NCBI GenBank assembly: GCA_902768995.1
Contig: CACXNN010000021.1
Coordinates: 1 to 24,991 of the forward strand
DNA length: 24,991 nucleotides
Reading direction: 5' to 3'
Source of the DNA: an uncultured Eubacteriales bacterium
GTDB lineage: Bacteria; Bacillota; Clostridia; Christensenellales; CAG-138
The position numbers and the translations under genes are program-made. Below are positions 1-6,652 of this stretch, one piece after another. The notes under the pieces are model-generated. The model saw only the letters and a list, made by a program, of their open reading frames with translations, made no database searches and was not told the origin of the DNA. Numbering within the stretch: the stretch's first letter is position 1; the number at the start of each line of letters is the position of its first letter.

Positions 1-817
1 TAGCCCGGGAAGCCGTGGACGTTGTATCCCGCCGTGTGGGAGAGCAGGGCGGAGAAGGAAAGTGGCCCCTTCTTCACGAACTCCGGCACCACGCCGGAGA
101 TATCCGCGTCCAGGTCGATCTTCCCCTTGTCCACGTAGCGAAGGAGGGTCAGGGCGAACATGGGCTTCGATACGGAGCCCGCCTGAAACAGCATGTCCGG
201 GTTCACCGGGAAGTCTTCGCCGTACCGGCCGCTGCCGGAGCAGTAGGTGTTGAAATCGCCGTCGCTGTCGTAAACGGCGATGCTCACGCCGTAGCCCTTT
301 TTTCCCCTGAGGCGCATGGCTTTATCCACGTCGACGCCATAGAAGTCCTTGATCGTTTTGCTTGGACCCTTCAGCGTCCGCATCAGCACGGCCTCGCCAT
401 CCTCGATGACGCCGGTCTCCCGAAAGCCCGCCTTGTGATAGACGTGCAATCCCTTCTCGTTTTCCGGTTCGGTGGACAGGTAGAGCATATCCGCGCCGTT
501 GGCCTTGAAATAGCGGATGATTTCCTGCAGAGCGGCCTGGCCGCAGCCCTTGTCCTGCTCGGTTTTGTCGATCATGAACCGCCAGAGCCAGTAGCGATCA
601 TCCGGATCTTTCCCTTCCGGATCAAAGGCAAACATACAAAAGCCCACGAGCCGATCGTCCGCATAGATGCCGAAGGGACGGGGTACTTTTCATTCGTTTC
701 CGCCGCCTCTTTCAGGGAATAGTCGTTCGTTGCCACAAAGGGCTGATCCTCCCGCACAGTTAGGGCGAGGACCGCTTCCCGGTTGCTGTCGTCGATGGGT
801 CGCAGCGTGATATTCAT
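1..817 (-). CDS. GNAT acetyltransferase fused to serine hydrolase (beta-lactamase-like), frameshifted and partial
   Basis: The ATG at 817 follows GGAGG with 7-nt spacing. The first ~47 codons (start MNITLRPIDD) are the N-terminus of a GNAT acetyltransferase of the spermidine/spermine (BltD/PaiA) type. At 675-677 the frame is lost. Reading on in the -1 frame restores a complete GNAT core: FGIYADDRLVGFCMF, YWLWRFMIDKTEQDKGCGQAAL (acetyl-CoA loop), YLSTEPENEKGLHVYHKAGF. The frame then continues without a stop into a serine hydrolase domain with SVSK (the SxxK nucleophile motif) and LLSHTAGYNVHGFPGY before leaving the window at base 1. A one-base loss in the GTCCCTTC tract explains the break, as either sequencing error or mutation. 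It probably acetylates a polyamine or drug amine and hydrolyses an ester or amide. The substrate is unknown. Domain calls are firm; the fusion depends on the single open frame between the domains. Confidence 0.75.
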
Positions 818-855
818 AAATCATTCCTCCAAAATATATTATTGTATAAATGGGT

Positions 856-887
856 AAAAAAACACCGTGACGAGCGGACGCCACGGT
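856..887 (-). terminator. Intrinsic terminator in the leader of the GNAT-hydrolase gene (candidate attenuator)
   Basis: On the minus strand a 9-bp stem (ACCGTGGCG paired with CGTCACGGT, one G-T wobble, 6-nt loop at 873-878) is followed directly by G and T7 (856-862). It lies between a strong promoter and the GNAT start, downstream of a 19-codon ORF. It would therefore stop transcription before the gene unless overridden. Confidence 0.8.
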
Positions 888-921
888 TACATGTCAAAGG
901 ATATGCGCCCCGAAACAGGGG

Positions 922-981
922 TCACGCACGAACCGAGGTCATCCTGCTGTATTTCGTTTTCCCTGTGAACTTGTTGCCCAT
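922..981 (-). CDS. 19-aa putative leader peptide
   Basis: An ATG at 981 lies 8 nt behind a perfect AAAGGAGGT, the best ribosome binding site in the window. It reads MGNKFTGKTKYSRMTSVRA and then TGA. The peptide is basic (3 K and 2 R, plus N-terminal K4) and has no signal peptide or membrane segment. K8-T9-K10 fits the Lys/Arg-X-Lys/Arg motif known to favour macrolide-dependent ribosome arrest; that link is inference. The ORF sits between a consensus promoter and an intrinsic terminator upstream of the GNAT-hydrolase gene, as expected of a regulatory leader peptide. Alternatives are an independent tiny protein or a decayed gene remnant. Confidence 0.6.
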   Translation of the reverse strand: MGNKFTGKTKYSRMTSVRA

Positions 982-994
982 TTTAGATGACCTC
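935..994 (-). repeat. 9-bp inverted repeat that can sequester the leader-ORF Shine-Dalgarno
   Basis: GATGACCTC at 986-994 and GAGGTCATC at 935-943 (plus-strand reading) are perfect reverse complements. In the minus-strand RNA one arm is the GAGG of the leader-peptide Shine-Dalgarno and the following bases. The other arm is codons 13-16 of the leader ORF. Pairing would hide the ribosome binding site, and translation would melt the stem. A DNA operator reading is possible but would put the repeat inside the transcript. Confidence 0.65.
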
Positions 995-1016
995 CTTTCT
1001 TTGATTTTGCGCTTGT

Positions 1017-1045
1017 ACTATATCAGAAAAACGCCTGCAAGTCAA
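1017..1045 (-). promoter_or_regulatory. Sigma-A promoter for leader peptide / GNAT-hydrolase
   Basis: TTGACT (1040-1045), a 17-bp spacer and TATAGT (1017-1022), with TGA just before the -10 as an extended -10 element. Transcription would start near 1010 and give a ~190-nt leader before the GNAT start codon. Confidence 0.75.
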
Positions 1046-1082
1046 CGATGTCTTTCATATATTCTTGTTTCGAAACTGGGGC

Positions 1083-1110
1083 TTGCTTTACCCGTTCCTT
1101 TTGATATAAT
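1083..1110 (+). promoter_or_regulatory. Promoter for the MATE gene
   Basis: TTGCTT (1083-1088), a 16-bp spacer and a perfect TATAAT (1105-1110) preceded by TGA (extended -10). The expected start point, 1116-1118, coincides with the first MATE ATG at 1118. The mRNA may therefore be leaderless. Confidence 0.7.
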
Positions 1111-1117
1111 ACCCTCC

Positions 1118-2602
1118 ATGGAAAGTACAAGAAAGAACAAAATGGCCACCGCGCCGGAGGGGCGGCTGCTCCTGTCCATGGGCTGGCCCATCATCGTCTC
1201 GATGCTGGTGCAGGCCCTCTACAACATCGTGGACAGCGTGTTCGTGTCCCGGCTCTCTACATTGAGCCCGGAGCAGCTCACCGGCATATTGGGCGATCTC
1301 TATGTGCCCGGCACGGAGAGCACCATCGGCGACAAGGCCCTGAACGCCCTCTCCACGGTAAACCCCCTGCAGATGCTCATGATCTCCGTGGCCGTGGGCA
1401 CCGCCGTGGGCATGAACTCCCTGATCTCCCGGCGGCTGGGCGAGCAGCGGATCGGGGACGCCAACCGGGCCGCGGGCAACGGCCTGGTGCTCATGATCCT
1501 GAGCTCCCTGGTCTTCACCTCGATCGGCCTGTTCCTCTCCCGTCCCTTCATGAACTGGCAGGACAACGACCCCATCGTCCGGCTCTTCGGCCGGGAGTAC
1601 ATGACCATCTGCCTGTCCCTCTCCGTGGGCATCTTCCTTTCCGTGGGCATCGAGCGGATCATGACCGCCCAGGGCCGGACCATGGTGGCCATGATGATGC
1701 AATTGACCGGCGCGGTTTCCAACATCATTTTGGACCGGGTCTTCGTGCTGGGGCTCGGGCCCATCCCGGCCATGGGCGTTACCGGCGCGGCCATCGCCAC
1801 GGTGGCGGGCCAGTTCGCGTCCATGACGTTAGCCCTCGTTATGCTCACCCGGTCCAAGAGCGAGATACAGCTCAAGCGGGAGCACTTCAAGGTCCGCAAG
1901 CAGACCGTGAAGGACATCTACAGCGTGGGCGTGCCCTCCATCCTCATGCAGGCCGTGGGCACGGTGATGTACCTGGGCATGAACGGCATTTTGAAGGGTC
2001 TCGGGGAATACCACATGGAGCATCTCGATCCCAACGTGAACTACGTGGACGCCTACAAGAGCGCCTTCGGCACCTACTTCCGCCTCCAGTCCGTGATCTT
2101 CATGCCGGTCTTCGGCCTCAACAACGCGGCCATGAGCATCCTGGGGTATAACTTCGGCGCCCGGAACAAGAAGCGGTTCATGCGGGCCTACGGCATGCTG
2201 ACGTTGTTCTGCGCCGCCTTCATGATCGCGGGCACCGCCCTCTTCGAGCTGGGGGCCCCCACCCTCATGGAGCTGTTCGCCGTCAGCGACTTCACCTACG
2301 GCGTCACCGTCACCACCATCCACATCATCGCCTGGGGCTTCGTGTGCGCGGCCGTGGGCATCTCCATGGGCACGGTCTACGGGGCCACGGACACCGGCGT
2401 CTACGGCATGATCACGTCCCTTGCAAGGCAGCTCGTGATCCTGCTCCCCGTAGCGTACCTCATGGCCACCCTGACCCATCGGATCGAGGCGGTCTGGTGG
2501 GCCTTCCCCATCGCCGAATTCTCCCACCTGCTCCTGGCCGGATTTTTGATGCTCCGGCTGTATCGGAACAAGATCAAGCCCCTGGATCAGCACCGGGCGT
2601 AG
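1118..2602 (+). CDS. MATE family multidrug/cation antiporter
   Basis: A 494-aa inner-membrane Na+/H+-coupled drug exporter of the DinF/NorM-like clostridial type. It opens with the family-typical N-terminus (RKNKMATAPEGRLLLSMGWPI...SMLVQALYNIVDSVFV) and contains the second-half hallmark MQAVGTVMYLGMNGIL and FGLNNAAMSILGYNFGAR. About 12 hydrophobic segments form two homologous halves, and the length is normal. The frame is open upstream to 842, but that part looks non-coding and holds two promoters. ATG 1118 falls at the predicted transcription start without a Shine-Dalgarno. ATG 1142 is the alternative, with only a weak AGAAAG in front. It is divergent from the GNAT-hydrolase gene, which suggests shared detoxification. 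Confidence 0.92.
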   Translation: MESTRKNKMATAPEGRLLLSMGWPIIVSMLVQALYNIVDSVFVSRLSTLSPEQLTGILGDLYVPGTESTIGDKALNALSTVNPLQMLMISVAVGTAVGMNSLISRRLGEQRIGDANRAAGNGLVLMILSSLVFTSIGLFLSRPFMNWQDNDPIVRLFGREYMTICLSLSVGIFLSVGIERIMTAQGRTMVAMMMQLTGAVSNIILDRVFVLGLGPIPAMGVTGAAIATVAGQFASMTLALVMLTRSKSEIQLKREHFKVRKQTVKDIYSVGVPSILMQAVGTVMYLGMNGILKGLGEYHMEHLDPNVNYVDAYKSAFGTYFRLQSVIFMPVFGLNNAAMSILGYNFGARNKKRFMRAYGMLTLFCAAFMIAGTALFELGAPTLMELFAVSDFTYGVTVTTIHIIAWGFVCAAVGISMGTVYGATDTGVYGMITSLARQLVILLPVAYLMATLTHRIEAVWWAFPIAEFSHLLLAGFLMLRLYRNKIKPLDQHRA

Positions 2603-2615
2603 GGCCCCTGGTTTC

Positions 2616-2650
2616 GCCCCCTTTTCTGCAGGGAAAAGGGGGCTTTCTTG
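2616..2650 (+). terminator. Intrinsic terminator of the MATE gene
   Basis: An 11-bp perfect stem (2616-2626 with 2633-2643, GCCCCCTTTTC type) and a 6-nt loop, followed by TTTCTT. It lies 14 bp after the MATE stop codon. Confidence 0.8.
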
Positions 2651-2694
2651 CATTCTGTTCTTGCCATTTACAGGAATTATTGATAAGATATATT

Positions 2695-2703
2695 TGGTAT
2701 AGT
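2695..2703 (+). promoter_or_regulatory. Extended -10 promoter of the 974-aa secreted protein
   Basis: TGG directly precedes TATAGT (2698-2703) in an AT-rich stretch. No good -35 is visible. The leader contains a short AGGGG/CCCCT hairpin (about 2715-2735) before the Shine-Dalgarno. Confidence 0.5.
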
Positions 2704-2760
2704 ATGTTTCCCTAAGGGGGATGGAAGCGTCCCCTGCCCTTCCGACCAAAGGAGGTAAAT

Positions 2761-5685
2761 ATGAAACTGCGCAAATGTATCGCCCTGCTGCTGCTCGTCG
2801 TGATGGTGTTGGCGCTGGCGCCCAGCGTCACCTACGCGACGCCGCCGCTGGGCCCCTGCCCCAGTCCCTATTCCTCCCGCAACGGCGGGAACCACAACTG
2901 GCGCCACACCGGGCACAAGGACCCCACCTGCACGGAGGCGGGCTCCGACACCTATCGGTGCGGCTACTGCGACCAGCTCTATACGGACACGATCCCGCCC
3001 CTGGGCCACGATTGGTCCGGCCCCCAGGTCGTGAAAGCGCCTACCTGCTTTGACGCCGGCCTCAACCACTATGTATGCCGGCGGAACAGCAGCCACCAGT
3101 ACGACGAGGTCGTCCCGGCCCTCGGCCACAACTGGGGCCCTCCCCAGGTGGTGAAGGCGCCCACCTGCACGGAGGACGGGCTCACCCGGTACGTCTGCCA
3201 GAGGAACGACAACCACACCCGGGATTTCACCGTGCCGGCCCTGGGCCACGACTGGAGCGACTGGTACGTGGCGAAGGAGCCCTCCCTGCTCGAGGAGGGC
3301 ATCGAGGAGCGCGTCTGCCAGCGCTGCGGCCTGACGGAGCAGCGGGCCATCCCCATGCTGGGCCAGAAGGAGGACTACAGCCTGACCCTGATCATGACCC
3401 AGGCCGTGCCCGCCGGGGACACCTTCGCCTATGACGACGTCTTCGGCGAGGGCAGCGGCGTGGCCCTGCTCTATAACGTCACCTTGATCAACACCGGCAA
3501 GGGGCCCATGAACGTCCGCGACTTCGTGGGCGGGAACGGGGTGTCCTCCACCATCGACACCCAGGTCCTGGAGCCGGGGCAGAGCGCCAGCTTCTCCCTG
3601 CCCTGGACCCTGACCGACGAAGAAATCATCCCCGGCAGCGCCTCGGAGACGTTGGCCGGCGCCGCCCATTTCGACTTCTTCTTCTTCGGCGACGACTTCG
3701 ACGGGGACCAGGTATGCTGCTCCAACACCGTGTCCTTCGAGTACAAGGTCAAGAACCCCGAGGGCTTCGAGGATTGGGATATGCCTTCGGAGAGCACGGT
3801 GGAGGTGTGGAAGGAGCTGCTCTACGGCCCCTCCGATCCCAACGGCTGGCAGCTGGACGAGACGCTGGTCTTCGTGATCTACGTGAGGAACATCGGCGAT
3901 CTGGATATCGAAGGGCTGACCATCTGCGACGTGATGGACGGCTATCCGGAGGAAGCGCTGATCACCGTGAACCTGCCGGTGGACGAGGTCAGAGCCTATA
4001 CGCTCCTGCACACCGTGACCCCCGAGGACGTGAACAAGGGCTATATCTCCAACTTCGGCCGGGCCCGCTGGGCCGATCCTGAGGACGGGGAGAGCATGCT
4101 GTGCGATTCCTACGACGTGACCGTCCCCGTCATCAACCGGGCGGGCATGGTGGTGACCAAGGTGGTGGACGGCGGCCCCGCCAACGGCAAGTATTACGTG
4201 CCCGGAGAGACCGTCCACTTCAAGGTGACCGTCCATAACAACACCGGCGTCACCCAAAAGGCCATCATGGTGGTGGATCCCCTGGTGGGCGAGACCAAGA
4301 CCTGCCCGGATTTGAACCCCGGCGAGTCCGTGACGCTGGACTTCGACTACGTGGTGACGGAGTATGACGCCATCGTCGGCTATGTGGAGAACTACGCCTA
4401 CACCATGGAGATCGACGGCTTCAGCAACACCGTCTGGGTGGACACGGGCTTCGACGATCCCTTCGGCGTCATCACCGCCCTGGAGGTGATCAAGGAGGAG
4501 ACCAGCACCCCCAAGGATCCCCGGGGCTATCAGCTGGGCGAGACCATCAGCTACACCATCACCGTGAAGAACATCGGCGAGACCATGATCGTGGAGGGCA
4601 CGGTCCATGACAGCCTGGCCTCCGGCAGCGGGGAGATCGGCGCCTTCGACAACCTGTACCCCGATACCTCCCGGACCTACAAATTCTCCTACAAGGTGAC
4701 GGAATCGGATATCGTCAACCACCAGGTGGTCAACCAGGCCTTCGCATGGCTGGACGGCGACGTGATCCCCTCCGAGCCCGTGAAGAGCCCCACCTGGAGC
4801 GACGAGATCACGGAGGAGGAGAAGAAGGACACCTCCGGCGCCTTCCTGCCCGGCGACGACTTCTGCAAGCGGGAGCTGACGGGCAAGGGACCCGCCACCG
4901 ACGCCTTCTCCGTCCATTTCTGCGCCGAGCATCTGAAGGTGGCGGAGGAGCTGGAGGCGCTGAAGGCCACCGCTTCGGAGGAGGAATACCTGAAAGCGGC
5001 CCGGACCGCTTACCTCCAGGCCATGGACGATATGTACGAGGCCGCCGCGGATAAGGCGGACAGCGCTGCCGCCGCCGCGCTCATGGAGCAGCGGCTGACC
5101 TTCAAGGCGTATATGAGCACCTACGAGGCGCTGCTGAACAGCCTCTATCCCAGCGAGCCCTTGACCGTGGCCCGGGAGCTGGAGCGGGAGGCCCGGGAAC
5201 GGTGCGTGGATCTGTGCTACGACCTCCACGAGGCGGGCAAGGCCCGGCCGGACAGCATCCTGGGCACCTACGAGACCCTGGCGGCCGCCACCTCCGGCGA
5301 GGTCTGCGTCCGCACCGAGGGTGAGCGCCAGGAGGCGGAGCTGGCCTACACGGAGGTCCTCTGCGCCGCCCACGCCGCCATCGACGAGAAGGTGGCCGCC
5401 CTGACCGGGTCGGCCCAGAACGGGGAGGCCCGCAGCAACGCCTTCCTGCGGGCCCAGCGCATGTGGCAGACGGCCATGGACACCCGGACCAACGCCCACT
5501 ACAAGGCCGCGGACAAGGACGGCAGGGCCCTCATCGTGAAGAACAGGAAGGCCCTCGACAAGTACCTGGCCGCCCGCAAGGGCCTCTTGACCGTCCTCTA
5601 TCCCGATCAGCCCGACGTGGTGGCCCAAGTCGTCGCCCGGGTGATCCAGGACAAGGAGATGGATCTGTGCAAGCTGTGGAAGTGA
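2761..5685 (+). CDS. Secreted multidomain surface protein with Cys/His repeats, DUF11-like domains and a duplicated helical C-terminus
   Basis: A 974-aa exported protein. The ATG follows AAAGGAGG at 6 nt. Residues 1-26 are a Sec signal peptide (KCIALLLLVVMVLALAPSVTYA). Residues ~44-202 hold four ~40-aa repeats of the form PTC..AG...Y.C...C/H......PALGHDW, common in Clostridia surface proteins; the last copy loses its PTC cysteine. Residues ~205-680 hold four Ig-like DUF11/CARDB-type domains (LLYNVTLINTG, LVFVIYVRNIG, VHFKVTVHNNTG, ISYTITVKNIG). Residues ~720-819 and ~867-970 are two copies of an alpha-helical domain sharing C..H, AMD, LYP..P..VA and DLC. There is no LPxTG motif or C-terminal membrane anchor, so it is released or held by an unknown mechanism. 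It is monocistronic. The role is unknown; adhesion or envelope function is only a guess. Confidence 0.9.
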   Translation: MKLRKCIALLLLVVMVLALAPSVTYATPPLGPCPSPYSSRNGGNHNWRHTGHKDPTCTEAGSDTYRCGYCDQLYTDTIPPLGHDWSGPQVVKAPTCFDAGLNHYVCRRNSSHQYDEVVPALGHNWGPPQVVKAPTCTEDGLTRYVCQRNDNHTRDFTVPALGHDWSDWYVAKEPSLLEEGIEERVCQRCGLTEQRAIPMLGQKEDYSLTLIMTQAVPAGDTFAYDDVFGEGSGVALLYNVTLINTGKGPMNVRDFVGGNGVSSTIDTQVLEPGQSASFSLPWTLTDEEIIPGSASETLAGAAHFDFFFFGDDFDGDQVCCSNTVSFEYKVKNPEGFEDWDMPSESTVEVWKELLYGPSDPNGWQLDETLVFVIYVRNIGDLDIEGLTICDVMDGYPEEALITVNLPVDEVRAYTLLHTVTPEDVNKGYISNFGRARWADPEDGESMLCDSYDVTVPVINRAGMVVTKVVDGGPANGKYYVPGETVHFKVTVHNNTGVTQKAIMVVDPLVGETKTCPDLNPGESVTLDFDYVVTEYDAIVGYVENYAYTMEIDGFSNTVWVDTGFDDPFGVITALEVIKEETSTPKDPRGYQLGETISYTITVKNIGETMIVEGTVHDSLASGSGEIGAFDNLYPDTSRTYKFSYKVTESDIVNHQVVNQAFAWLDGDVIPSEPVKSPTWSDEITEEEKKDTSGAFLPGDDFCKRELTGKGPATDAFSVHFCAEHLKVAEELEALKATASEEEYLKAARTAYLQAMDDMYEAAADKADSAAAAALMEQRLTFKAYMSTYEALLNSLYPSEPLTVARELEREARERCVDLCYDLHEAGKARPDSILGTYETLAAATSGEVCVRTEGERQEAELAYTEVLCAAHAAIDEKVAALTGSAQNGEARSNAFLRAQRMWQTAMDTRTNAHYKAADKDGRALIVKNRKALDKYLAARKGLLTVLYPDQPDVVAQVVARVIQDKEMDLCKLWK

Positions 5686-5777
5686 TGGGATAAAGTGATC
5701 TTTTGCCGCTTTTTTCTCTTCCGTGAAGGGGTGCGAAGCCGAGCGCTGCCTGCGGCAGAAACAGCGAGGTGAAGCAC

Positions 5778-5830
5778 GGGCAAAACAACGAGAAACCAAA
5801 CAGCGTGCAGGTTTCGACTATGTTTTGCCC
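5778..5830. repeat. Nested inverted repeat in hairpin-rich intergenic patch
   Basis: The perfect 10-bp arms GGGCAAAACA (5778-5787) and TGTTTTGCCC (5821-5830) enclose a second stem, GAAACC (5792-5797) with GGTTTC (5810-5815). This would fold as one ~53-nt imperfect hairpin. No T-tract follows. It resembles a REP/MITE-type intergenic element. Confidence 0.5.
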
Positions 5831-5847
5831 CTGGGTAAAAGCGGCGC

Positions 5848-5908
5848 AAAAAAGAGAAGCTTAAGAAGAAAAAGAGGGCTGTGCGCGCAGCATAGTCCTC
5901 TTCTTAAG
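5848..5908 (-). terminator. Probable terminator of msrA (imperfect long hairpin)
   Basis: On the minus strand CTTAAGAA and TTCTTAAG (5901-5908 with 5860-5867) form the outer stem, with GAGG/CCTC inside. CTTCTC and T6 (5848-5853) follow. It lies ~46 bp past the msrA stop. The large loop and bulge make it weaker than the other terminators here. Confidence 0.45.
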
Positions 5909-5917
5909 TTCTTTTGG

Positions 5918-5947
5918 CGTTCCCTTTTCTTTCAAGAAAAGGGAGCG
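5918..5947. repeat. Near-perfect 14-bp palindromic hairpin downstream of msrA
   Basis: CGTTCCCTTTTCTT (5918-5931) pairs with AAGAAAAGGGAGCG (5934-5947), with one G-T pair and an almost absent loop. It could fold on either strand. No T-tract follows on either side, so it is not a classical terminator. It may aid mRNA 3' stability or be part of a dispersed repeat. Confidence 0.5.
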
Positions 5948-5953
5948 AAGCTT

Positions 5954-6445
5954 TCAATCCTTCCTTAATGAAAACATCCTTTGCGGGATGTGGCAGTAGC
6001 CGCCGGGGTTCTTCTCCAGGTACTTCTGGTGGTACTCCTCGGCGGGGAAGAAGTTTTGAAGGGGCAGCAGCTCCACTTTAAGGGGCGCGCCCACCTTTTG
6101 GGCCTCCCCGTCGAAGGCGGCCTGAAGGGCCGGCAGCTGGTCCGGGTCCGTGTAGTAGACGCCGGTCCGATACTGGATGCCCTCGTCGCCCCCCTGCTTG
6201 TTGACGGACAGGGGGTCGATGACCATAAAATAGAGGTCCAGGAGCTCGGGGAGGGATAGCTTCGTTTCGTCGTAGTCGATCCGCACCGTCTCCGCGTGGC
6301 CGCTGTTTCGGCACACGTCCTGATAGCTGGGCGCGGCGTCGGGGCCGTTGGCGTAGCCCACCTGGGTGGCGATCACTCCCTCGAACTGATCGAAAAACTT
6401 CTGCATGCCCCAAAAGCAGCCCCCGGCCAGATAGATGGTTTGCAT
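5954..6445 (-). CDS. msrA: Peptide methionine sulfoxide reductase MsrA
   Basis: A 163-aa cytoplasmic enzyme that reduces methionine-S-sulfoxide in proteins, using thioredoxin. The catalytic motif AGGCFWGMQ puts the nucleophilic cysteine at residue 10. GYANG, GHAETVRIDYDE, LLDLYFMVIDP, QYRTGVYY, EYHQKYLEKNPGGYCHI follow in family order. C45 (DVCRN) and the cysteine in GGYCHI are possible resolving cysteines. The start ATG at 6445 follows AAGGGAG at 8 nt. It is monocistronic, with its own extended -10 promoter divergent from the ParB/BMP operon. Length is normal for the short MsrA-only form; no MsrB domain is fused. Confidence 0.96.
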   Translation of the reverse strand: MQTIYLAGGCFWGMQKFFDQFEGVIATQVGYANGPDAAPSYQDVCRNSGHAETVRIDYDETKLSLPELLDLYFMVIDPLSVNKQGGDEGIQYRTGVYYTDPDQLPALQAAFDGEAQKVGAPLKVELLPLQNFFPAEEYHQKYLEKNPGGYCHIPQRMFSLRKD

Positions 6446-6475
6446 GAAACGAACTCCCTTCCGTTGATGGAAGAC

Positions 6476-6504
6476 AGTATATCATTTCCCGGCCGTCTTG
6501 AAAA
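6476..6504 (-). promoter_or_regulatory. msrA promoter
   Basis: TTTTCA (6499-6504), a 17-bp spacer and TATACT (6476-6481) with a TGA extended -10, ~30 bp before the msrA start. Confidence 0.6.
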
Positions 6505-6594
6505 GGGGTCGTCGAAGGACGGCGAACCCCCTCCCCTGCCAACATGCGGATGAAAACCGCCTGTTTCCGCAGCCGTCGATCAGCGATTTTGGTC

Positions 6595-6623
6595 TTGCAT
6601 TTTGGCAAACGGTTTGATACTAT
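6595..6623 (+). promoter_or_regulatory. Promoter of the ParB-like/BMP - phosphoesterase operon
   Basis: TTGCAT (6595-6600), a 17-bp spacer and TACTAT (6618-6623) with a TGA extended -10, ~30 bp before the ATG at 6653. Confidence 0.6.
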
Positions 6624-6652
6624 AGGGCGATTTGAAAAAAAGGTACGCATAT

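Noticed and set aside
842..1117. In-frame N-terminal extension of the MATE protein from a TTG at 842
   Set aside because: It would cover two promoters, a leader ORF and a terminator on the other strand. MATE homology starts at about 1118.
2677..5799. 1040-codon open frame on the minus strand opposite the 974-aa secreted protein
   Set aside because: The translation is a low-complexity Gly/Val/His/Leu-rich mirror of GC-ending codons. It lacks a plausible start context and domains, while the plus strand has a signal peptide, repeats and a Shine-Dalgarno.
5860..5947. Insertion-sequence terminal repeats
   Set aside because: No transposase, no flanking target duplication, and the arms form local hairpins rather than the ends of an element.
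5723..5968. 81-codon ORF in the intergenic patch
   Set aside because: It is built from inverted-repeat arms, has no Shine-Dalgarno, and its composition is unlike a protein.
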